Position numbers and translations under genes: made by a program
Source of the DNA: Syngnathus acus
Taxonomy: Eukaryota; Chordata; Actinopteri; Syngnathiformes; Syngnathidae
DNA: 64,000 nt
Direction: 5' to 3'
NCBI RefSeq assembly: GCF_901709675.1
Contig: NC_051105.1
Coordinates: forward strand, 496,001 to 560,000
Part shown: positions 54,482-64,000 of the stretch, piece after piece
Layout of the letters: every line of letters starts with the position of its first letter
How positions within the stretch are numbered: the first letter of the stretch is position 1
Notes under the pieces: generated by a model
Told to the model about the DNA's origin: nothing
What the model saw: the letters and a program-made list of their open reading frames with translations, nothing else
Databases searched by the model: none

Positions 54482-57360
54482 CACCTGCTGTCCCTTTTGT
54501 TGTACGTGGCAATTAGCGCGGAGCTCTCGCCCGTTAGCGAGCCATTGTAGCATTAGTGCATTGTCCTAGCCGCATTAGCGCTGTGACACTTGTGCAGCAA
54601 AGACACAAACGCAAGCCGTGGTCATCATGGCGCATTTGAGAAAACGGGGCAGGTCAAGCAAAGCAAACGAATCCAAAAATATGGCCACCCCAGTGTGGAC
54701 AGAATATTTCCTCCAAGAAGAAAATATCCCCCTGCCAGCCAACTTTTCTCACGCAGTGACTATGAATAGTATCATTTGTCTATAAAATTGTAGTAGGTAC
54801 AGCTAGCCTCATGAAGACGTTCCCTGGGGTCAGACGTGACCCCCCGCACTACATACACAATTTGAGAAGGACTGCAGTGGAGGGAGCCACACTTTGGCAA
54901 TCCCAGCTAGCCACGGCAATGACCTTGTTTAGAAATACTTTGCGAGCAAGCGAGGCTACGTCAGTGCCCAGCCAGCCTTTAAAAATCAAATCCAGCAGAT
55001 ATAATAGAGAGGCGAAAAGCGCGAGGAGGGCCATTAGCTCGGGGCTAACGTTTGCGCATGTGGCAAGGTGTTGGGTGTAATGTTCAAGCATTAGTTTCAA
55101 GGTCTCTCACACGCACGCACACGCATTGAGGGGGGTCGTGCGAGGGTGGCTTGTGTAATAGCCGCATTGACAGACATGAGCGACCAGCTGAGCTTGAATC
55201 CGCAAAGTTGCTCACTCGGAGAGAAACACGAGCAAGGATTACCGCAAATGTTGACGACAGATGAGCTCATTATACCTTGTTGGGTTTGCTCGGGATTGAT
55301 TCTTTATTTTTGTTTTTGCTCTTAATTCAAGACGTCCAATTATAACATCTGCGACTAAAATTCGTTTCAAAACATTTGGAACTGTAGGAAAAGTCCAAAT
55401 ATGGGCACATTCAATTATGGATCGAAATTCAAGTACAAAAATCGGACCGACTAAATCTATCAAATGAAGTCAATTTGCATCGATGCCGTTTCTTTGGCTC
55501 TTTTAACGACGTGAGCAAAAATCCAATTACTGAGGTGGCTTTGAGTAAACCACCTTCAAGACTACCACCAAAATGCTGGCTGGCTGGCTGGCTGGCTTGC
55601 TTGCTTAATTGGGACCGATTTCATGTTTAGTACGTATATGACGAATAGCTGATGAGCGCTTGTCTGTCCTGAGGGCGTGATGCCACGCACACACAATGCA
55701 CAAGTGTCTATTGCGCAACACTCGGTCCGTGTTGCTTGTCCAGCTGTTTAAAGGCAAATCCCGACCCGGCGTGTTTCCACAGCTGCTGCCGGATCAGAAC
55801 AAGCAGCTCCCTCTTGCCGAGGGGGACCCCCAAGTTGAGAGCCCTTCCCCACCTCGTCATCTTTTGGACGGACCCTCGGATCGGTGGCATCGCGTTGAAT
55901 CGCTGCCTTGTATTCGATGCTAAGGTGACATCGGAAACGAGCAAGGTTCACCACCTGACGTCGTTCTCAGGCTGGGCTCTTTACCCATTGCTGCATTGAC
56001 TGACCTCCAGATGTTATTTGGAGGGACCCCCATCCCGCCCCTTCCCCCATCGCGCCCTCGTCCCCGCGGCATTCCGAGGCTCATCCAGAGACGCGCAAGG
56101 CTTTTTTATTTACTGCACGCAGACACGTCAAGGTCACACGTGTAGAGGCGCCTGATGACTTTGCCAAATGGAAAGAAAGGCTGCCGTCACCCTCGCCGGA
56201 CATCTGGCTTTGTCGGTCGGCGGGCCACGGGAAGGGAAGGGAAGGGACGGGACCCGGGCCGGGCCGGGCGTCAAGCGGCGAGTCGGCCCGTAAAGGGCCC
56301 TCCCTACGAGTGGCGTCCGGCGAGTCGTTCACCTTGGACACTTTGGGCCCAAGGCCCCCCCCTCGCACCCCCGTCTGGCAGGTGGCTTCCTCTCTGGATA
56401 ATTTAGAGCGGGGCACACGGGTCGGCGTGGTCGTAGAAGCGGCCGCCTGCCGCAACTCGCTCGGCAACGCTAGCTTGCTTTGTGATGTCGCTTGCGCAAC
56501 AACGGCGCTTCGTTTGTTACTTTGCTAGCTTATGCCGCTCATTGGCTTTGGTGCTTTTGTCAGGCCGGTGGAGCGAGCGGACCGGACCGGACCGGACCGC
56601 TCGGACGGCTTTGCCGCTTGATTGATTCTCAACAAGTCGTTCAAGGAAACGGCAGCTGAAAATGGCGGCCTTGAGCGCCAGCTGCCTACAAAGCAAAAGT
56701 TACGGCGTGCCAGAGGGGTCAAAGGTTGAGCGTGTCAAAGAGATTTTGACCTTGAATGACTTTGCTGCTTTTGGCTTGTTGCTTCTTCAAACGTTAGTTG
56801 TTTGGAGGATTCGCTCGGCGTCTCGTTTTGAAGTTCTTTGACGGAACACGTTGCCATCGTCACTTTGGCGTGTGTCTTTTACAGGACGGGAATGTTTGAC
56901 GGGGGGCTGGGGGGGAGGGGCTCATCCATCTCCCACTCCGTCCCTGACACCGACCCCGGTTGCGCTCGAACAACATGATGGAGTGGACCACAGATGGAGC
57001 TCCGGCACAGCGGGTGTCGGCCGGTGCTATGGCGGGCAGGTACGCCCACTGGGCGACGTGCACGCACGCACGCACGCACGCTAATGACTTTTACATGTGC
57101 GGGGCAGCCTCGGCTCCCGGCGGCCGAATTCCACAAATAGATTTTGCAGAGTTGAGCCGCCTTCAGCTCAGATGAAATCTCAACGTGAGAAAAAGAAGAA
57201 TCAGCTCTTTTCTACGCTGCTTCTGCCAGTTTTTTCATTGGCTTGCCTACTTTGTTGCTCATTTCATTGTCAGGACTCAGGATACAATCTTATGCAGTAT
57301 ATCATTTCACACTTAAGCATTTTCTAGAAGCACACCTCACATCACAACCCAGCAATGTGT
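50031..57360. other. Gene-free region upstream of lrch1, part 2
   Basis: No gene supported on either strand. It holds CA/GT tracts (53161-53212, 53284-53303, 54441-54479), GGCT repeats (55577-55596) and GC-rich stretches near 56230-56290. Short open frames near 54.8 and 55.7 kb have no recognisable family. Regulatory DNA is possible but unproven. Confidence 0.5.
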
Positions 57361-57370
57361 CCTCTAGCAG

Positions 57371-57418
<48 letters not shown>
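57371..57418. repeat. (CA)n microsatellite
   Basis: About 48 bp of CA units; further CA, GT and CAA repeats follow to about 57830. Confidence 0.95.
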
Positions 57419-57423
<5 letters not shown>

Positions 57424-58107
57424 TGGACGCTATGTGAGAAAGGTTGCACACATATACGTCCGGCGCGGGGCCGACACCTGAGGCCACACGTTCATTTGCT
57501 GCATTCAAAAACACACGCACACACACACAGTTGTCGAAGCGAGCCGCCTCCACAAATGTTGTGTGTGTGTGCGTGTGTTTTTATGAGCTGTGGCTTGATC
57601 CCATCCTGCTGCAGCTCAAATCAGACCATCCAGCTGCTCTGGAGCAGCTCACCATCCATACACCTGCTGTCCGTGCCCACACGTGCACACGCGCATGCAC
57701 ACACACGCGCACAACAACAACAACAACAACAACAAGGGCATCCACACGCAGCCCATTCATTATCGTTCCAGGCCTGCGCCTGCGCCTGCGCCTGCACCTG
57801 CACCTGCTGATGTGTGTGCATGTGTGTGTGTCATGTAAAAACAATGAACGATAATCAACAACGCCAAAATACTACTTGCAACCTAAAAGCAATGTTCATG
57901 AAAACAATCTGACTTTAGTACAGTTTTTAAAAATTATTATGAAAAAGCATATATGTGTACAGTATGTGTAGCATAACAACAACAAAAAACTAGCAAAACA
58001 GTGTAAAGTGAGTAAAATAAAAAGAACTAACTCTGCAAACCGTGTGACCTTTAACACTTTGCGTCTTCCAAGTCTCCTAACTCAACCAACGGACCCGCAG
58101 AGTAACA

Positions 58108-58147
<40 letters not shown>

Positions 58148-58148
58148 C
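58108..58148. repeat. (ACGC)n microsatellite
   Basis: About ten ACGC units, continuing into ACAC/GCAC variants to about 58165. Confidence 0.9.
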
Positions 58149-60099
58149 ACACGCACACACGCACCGTTAGACTAGTCCGTCCGAATCGAAGCTTTAGCGC
58201 GGATGTTTTCAAAGCAAACTCAAAGTAGCTGTCAAAGTATTGTGTTTCTCTAATTTATCTTTTGACGTTTGAAGCCGAACCCCAAGGACAAAACGGATGT
58301 TTCTCATCTCATTTATGTAACAAATAAACAAGTATGGAAAGCTATTGTCTCCTCTTTTTTTCGTGTGCCACAACAAAAAAAGGGCCAAAGGACGTCACCA
58401 CGCTGCCGTCACGCGTAAACAATGAGGAGGCCATTTTGGTCAAAAGTGGATATTGCCGGAGCGTCCGCGACCCCTTCGCGTTGCGTCCGTCAGCTCCAAT
58501 AAGCGGGAGTCTGCGCGGCCCATACTTCACGGGCAGGAATCCGGCAATGACAGGCCGCTCCCTGCGGACCCATAAACACGGAGCGCTCACTCAGCGCCGG
58601 CCGGCCGCGCCCGATCGGGATGATAGAGCGCAGCAGCTTTATTAAGTGTCGCGCCAGCCTCAAACCAAACGATGCCCTCCCTCGTGACGTTGTTTGGGCA
58701 ACTTTGGATTTTTCCCATTTCATTCTGTCCTCACATATTTCATAGGGCTCAAAGCCGCTGCCAGCAGGCGGCGCACGCAAAGGATGTGTGCCAATTGCAA
58801 AAGGCCGGCTGGCTGCGCGGGCATCGCCGATGGCGACCGTCCGTTGGCCGGTCGAGCCGCACGTCACCACTTCCACTATTTCACAGACGGGCGATGACAC
58901 GCGCCATTTGGTCTCGGCCTTCAACATCATGTTACACACCTCACTTTGCGTGTGCGCGCGGCACTATATCACAGAGGGCGGATGCGCGTTGCTCCATGGG
59001 TGGCGCGTCCTTGGCCGACCTAAATCTTTCGAAGCGTTTTACGCGCGCAGCGGGACCAAAGCGGAGCGGCTTTAAGATGCAAGGCAACGACTCCACCCAC
59101 AAGTTACAGACTTGGTCAGGTGCTCGCTTCAGCAGGCGCAACACATTTTGTTGAGCATTTGCCCAAGCCATAAGAAACGCACGGATCAGCAACTCATGCA
59201 GGGCGTGGCGTGGCGTGTAAGTTGCCTTGCACGGACTGACTGAAAGCGCCGTGCATGTTTGACGCTTCGCTCTGCTGTTCCCTTTCATTTGGCGTCAATT
59301 TACTTTGGCTAGTTTTCAAAACCGGTTGTTGACCGGTGTGCGAGATTTCCCCCCAAAAATTGCAGAAAAGGAACTTTTTTTTTCCCTCTAACCAAAAAAA
59401 GAGAGCTCGAGCGAAACCTTAAACCTCCTTTGGGACCCGTTGAGCATGAGCAAAAGAGCCGCGCGTGCGTGCGTGCGTGCATAGTGTTGACCTTCAACTT
59501 ACGTACGAGGACGTTCGCGGTGGACAAGAAGACACTTACTTGGCAACAACAGCTGCCCCCACCCAACATGCATTGCTCCTGTCACACAAAGACAAACGCA
59601 GTCTCATGCTACCGGAGCCGAGATCACGCGCAGGAGCGAAAAGAGCGAATCGGCGCAAACGTGGACAACCGAGGGAGGGAAGACGAAGGAGGTGACGAAG
59701 CGGAGGAAGCGGCGACGATTGCCAGAGCGGCGAGAGGCGCGGCCTTGTCCGCACATAAACACCTGACACGCAAAACCATCGGCGCTAACAACACGATGGC
59801 GGCGAGCGGCTATTTTTAAGAGCGACGCGGACGCCGACGCCGACGGGGCAGCTTCATTTCCACGTCTCATCTGTCACTTTTATTTCGGGCCGGTTGAGAG
59901 GGCCAAGTTACGCTGCGCAAAGAAGCGCAAGGGGCGGGGCCAAAGAGGACCGATAGTTTGCGGTTCCCCTAAAGGCCTTTTTGCTCCAAATGTAGTCAAA
60001 ACGTTGTTTCTTTTCTTAGCAAAGACGTAGTTCTGCTAAAAGCTTGTTGCTATGTTTTTCTTGTCTTATTTGACTTGCTTTGTTTTCAGAGGCTTTTTC

Positions 60100-60137
60100 A
60101 TCCATCCATCCATCCATCCATCCATCCATCCATCCAT
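60100..60137. repeat. (ATCC)n microsatellite
   Basis: About nine ATCC units. Confidence 0.9.
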
Positions 60138-61349
60138 CAAGTGAAAATGTTTCATTGGTTTTGATTCATTCAAATGAGCTCTCTCCTGTCCAGGCACACA
60201 AACAAATCTGTGCACACACACGCGCCCGCACGGCAATACAATCGTGCACGTGCACGCGCAGACGCAGAGAAAGAAAGGCAAAGCCTCTTTTCCACAGTGA
60301 CCAGGTCACATCATTCCATCCTGGTCACAGACAAATGTGCAAATCAATTTTACACTCAAGCATTCATGTATGTCATGTGTGTGTGCGTGCTCGCTCGCCC
60401 GCCCGCCACATAAACCATTTCAGCACAGCTGTGTTCTGCCACTCTATCTGTCTAAGCCTTCCAAATCTCCCCCGAGCATCACGCGGCCTGCGGCCTAAAC
60501 GCCTCGCAAACGTGTGTGATGTCGCCGGTCCGCGCCTAATCCAATTAGGTTTGGCGCGGGAAGTAACCCGGCACCGCTCAGAACCGCCACCTGAAGATGC
60601 CAACTTAACTTGATTTCCAAAAGGGAGGGAGGGAGGCCCGCAACAAAAAACACATCAGAAGATGTCCGATTGACAGACGGTCCGAACGGGACGCCGTTGC
60701 TCACGCTCACAATGATCAAAGTGACACTTTCAGAGCAGAACTTTTCACGCACTAATTGCAAGCTCGGCTCATTCCCTGGAGAAGAGGCAGGGGGGCCCAA
60801 TAAAAAATGAGGAGCGGGATTGAAATCCGCACGGGGAGGGGGGGGCTCAGGGCCTTAGCACCTGTCGCGTTCGGCCTGGGAGTCATGAATGCGATTGATG
60901 AGCCAAGCGGGGCGAGCCCGGACCCCGGGATCTCCGGCGCAAAGCCGGGGGATCGGCGGACACCTGTCAATCAGCCGCACTTGGCTACCGACGTCGCAGC
61001 TGTAAGACGGCTAAGCTCCGAGCCCGAGCCGTCTTGTGACATTCTCACGGAAACCGGATCGGAGCAAACGCGCACGTTTTTACTAGCCAGAGGACGTTCT
61101 GCTTTTCGCCCAAAAGAAGTCAAGCAGTCAGGACAAGCCTCCTGCAAAAGTCGGCAGAACGTCTCTCGTGCGGAAAGGTCTCCAGGGGTGAGCCGTGGGC
61201 CAAAAGAAACAGGAAGGCGGCCATTTTGGTTTCAAGCTGCCATTTTACGGCAACTCTTTTGGCCGTCCCCGGTACTGCGGAGCGGCGTCCCGTCCGGGGC
61301 CGCCGTTTTAGAGGGTGGCGAGAACAACACCCTTGAGCACTTTGGGTTT

Positions 61350-61500
61350 GAGGTCAAAGTCAAAGTCTGCTTTATCGTCAATCTCTTCACATGCCAAGAC
61401 ACACAAAGAAATCGAAATGACGTTTCCACTATCCCACGGTGACGAGACATAGTACACGATATACGTACATACAAGTAAACAACACAAAATAAAAACAAGA
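61350..61500. mobile_element. Dispersed repeat, probable retroelement 3' part
   Basis: Begins AAAGTCAAAGTCTGCTTTAT and continues CACATGCCAAGACACACAAA, GAAATCGAAATGACGTTTCC and ACTATCCCACGGTGA. This composition is familiar from many teleost genomes as a dispersed repeat. A partial match to its first 15-20 bases occurs near 10455. No coding part. Confidence 0.5.
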
Positions 61501-63729
61501 AGGCACAAACAATGAATAATAAGAGTGATCAGGTTCTGGACATGGGTTTTATGCGCGGCTTTGCCGGAGGCTCCGCTTACTTCCAAAATGTCACAAATTA
61601 GAAGTGACTGGCATTTCTAAGTCCAGTAATAGTTACGCCCCAATATTAGAACCTCCAAGAATTGCCAAATTTGTTTTGCTAAAAAGTACGACAATAAATG
61701 GAGGAATATGAATACGCTCCAAACCTTTGCGCTGACAGAAATGTGGCCATCAAAATGGACGCCAATTTGGAGTTGACGGACTCGGAGCACGGACGCTATC
61801 TGGAAGATCCGCTATTGCTGGCGTGATGGTCCATTGGCTCTGCGCGCATGTTACAGAATATGCAATGACATCACTAATACGTGTCGCCGATTGACGACGG
61901 CTCTTGATTTCTCGTGGTGAAACGCTGCCAAGTCGTGATTGCAATTAGCGGCCAGGCTAAACGCTATCGCTACCATTGGTCCGCCAATCAGTCGCCAATT
62001 GGAAAAGCGCTCGACCGTCTGCTTGTTGAGGTTGATTCATGCTCGTCTTGCCGGACGGAGGTCCCGTGACGATATATCATGTGATATATGAAACCATCGT
62101 AGAAATAAGAATAATAGTATTCCGAATGTAATTGGACATATCCTATGTCCAAGATTGATTAAGACCATATTATTAGTAAATAGAGAAACACGAGTAATAA
62201 ATGAATACATATTTTTAGGGGCATCAAGAATCCGACAACGTCTGCTCATGTACTGCCAACAGATGAATGTGACGGTTGGCCAAAAATACAGTGGCAGGTG
62301 TCTAATGACGGGAGGGGGCGAGGGGGGGTCTGACACTGCGAACATATTCACACCAGGGAGGTCTTGGTGTTGCAGGAAGCATCATCGATTCAAAGAAAAG
62401 ACAGGACGTCCCATGACCGTTTTCGCTTCCGAGGATTTGGCCAGTAATCCAAATTTGCTCCCCCCCCCCCTCCAATCTCCTTTTTGAGCCACAACATCCC
62501 CCCAAGCACCGCTCGACTGGTCAGCTGCAGCTGTCCCGTTTCCCTCTAATTTTTCCTCTGTCAGAATTTGCTCCTATAATTAGCAGAAAGACCTCAGCGA
62601 CTCGGCCTCAAGTACCCCCCCCCCCCCAACGGTAATCCCGCCGCTCCTTCCACGTTCCCAGCCGGGCCACCACCTGCCGGGCCACCACCTGCCGGCCCCT
62701 TTTTTACAAGACGGCCGACAGGTTCTCCCGAGCAAAGATGGCACCCGCTGCCCGCCGACGACAACGCGGGAAGAAATAAATAAGAGAGCCCCGAGAGCTC
62801 GGTGACTTATCATTGCGTCCGTGTCGACCGGCTAATTGATCTCCCGCCGCATGCCGAGCAGTGCGCCGGCAAACTTTGTGGCCAGCCGGGAGCTGAGCAT
62901 TCCTCAAGGTGAGAGCGCAGAGCCGCCAGGCCGGCCTTCTGAGGTGGCTGCTCTCCAACAAGAGAAAAAGTTGCCCAAAACAGCCCCATCCTTTTCTCCA
63001 AATGTCACTTTCTCGTGGTCGGCCTGTCTTTGTTCCGAAGCCGTTTTCTTTCCCTTTCCCACGCCGGTTTTGGCCGTCACGGCGGATTTGTCCGCTTTAG
63101 CGCCTTTTGGAAAGCTGAGGCCATGTTGATTTTGGGGGTTTAATTCCACATACCGTGCCGAAAAGGTGCCACATTACACCTCTCTGAATTTGCTTTTTCA
63201 TTGAAAACGCGCCGCCACGTCTTGGTGCTTATGAGACCACATGTAGGGCCACACAGATATCATCATTATTAGGAGTGGATGGACAGACAGGCGGCCAGAG
63301 ATGAAATGACAATTCATCCGGAATTGAAAATGGCAGCGAGTTGCCACGCAACAAACTTTGAAAAGGGTGCGCACGCTTGCGCAACCCCACCACCCACCGC
63401 AGTTAATTATTCTCACTCGGAAAACACTTTGCATCTCGTCAGCTCTGGGCGGCAAATTAGCAACATTGCTAACGAGGCGGTTGGGGGGCAGGCAGGCAGG
63501 CAGCGTTTGGGGCGTCCGGGGACACCGTGCACGCAGCTGTCGCTTTTATTGACCCGTCACTTCTTATACGTCGATGACAGTCGGCTGATACGAGCGGCTG
63601 GCGAGCTGGCAGGAAAAGGCTTGTAAACTTCTCGATGGCGCTCATAAAAACACGCAAATAGAACAGCGCAAAAATCACGCAGCCCTCATTCATTTTCGAG
63701 AATAATCCCATTTTTGAAAAGCGGCTCCA

Positions 63730-63773
63730 TCCCATGATACCGATATCATGGGTCCCATATCAGTATCATGGGA
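63730..63773. repeat. Inverted repeat (potential cruciform)
   Basis: Arms TCCCATGATAC (63730-63740) and GTATCATGGGA (63763-63773), with an internal smaller palindrome CCCATGATA/TATCATGGG inside the left half. Confidence 0.7.
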
Positions 63774-64000
63774 TGATATCCATCTCCGTTCAAATTGAGA
63801 CATTTTCATTCAATTCAGTTTTTCAACATGGATACGAGGACTACTAGAATTTGGTGCATTTTCCAGAACAAAGACTGATTTTTAATCCCCAAAATATGAC
63901 GGGCAATTCTTTTGCGTGTGTAACGTTAGCTGCGCGTGCAGCTGAGCGGGCGGGCGGGCGGGCGGGCCCAGGCCAAGTCACCAAAGCAGATGCCAACCAC

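Larger units (their letters stand above)
57419..64000. other. Gene-free region upstream of lrch1, part 3
   Basis: No coding gene recognised. It contains an ACGC array (58108-58148), an ATCC run (60100-60137), a dispersed repeat (61350-61500), candidate non-coding elements near 60480-60640 and 62480-62590, and a hairpin at 63730-63773. The right edge ends in GCGG repeats (63948-63967). Confidence 0.5.

Noticed and set aside
54811-55100. Hydrophobic minus-strand open frame of 83 codons
   Set aside because: No start context, splice partners or family resemblance; length is within chance for this composition.
55696-55999. Overlapping open frames on both strands resembling a retroelement fragment
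   Set aside because: No reverse-transcriptase or other motif could be identified; too short to support.

Overview
The window is nuclear DNA from a compact ray-finned (teleost) fish genome. The evidence is spliced vertebrate genes with short GT-AG introns, clade III trace amine-associated receptors (a teleost-expanded olfactory group), abundant CA, CT, GCCT and ATCC microsatellites, and teleost-type DNA-transposon repeats. The species cannot be fixed from the sequence.

Layout: sh3bp4 (+, about 1.5-5.9 kb). Two divergent TAAR genes (- at 9.1-10.1 kb, + at 11.8-12.9 kb). itm2b (-, 14.0-17.1 kb), divergent with med4 (+, 18.0-19.4 kb). sucla2 (+, 20.1-24.2 kb). htr2a (-, 26.1-28.7 kb). A 3.1 kb hAT-like transposon (30.3-33.4 kb) carrying a tandem array of hairpin units. 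esd (+, 34.0-35.4 kb), convergent with lrch1 (-, 36.1-45.4 kb, 17 shared coding exons plus two alternative last exons). From 45.4 to 64.0 kb I find no gene, only microsatellites, old repeats and possible regulatory DNA upstream of lrch1.

The itm2b-med4-sucla2-htr2a-esd-lrch1 run matches the human 13q14 gene block from general knowledge. Two differences stand out: no NUDT15-like gene lies between sucla2 and med4, and htr2a is on the opposite relative strand. sh3bp4 (human 2q37) and TAARs (human 6q23) are joined to one end. The genes share no single pathway; this is conserved synteny, not an operon.

All exon models were built by hand from homology, splice signals and reading-frame phase. In each gene the exon lengths sum to an intact frame. 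The main discoveries are: a 117-nt identical tract between the two TAAR genes that crosses an intron border (gene conversion); non-canonical GC-AG introns in both TAARs and in htr2a; a transposon with an 8-bp target duplication carrying a MITE-derived satellite; and two lrch1 splice donors embedded in tetranucleotide microsatellites.
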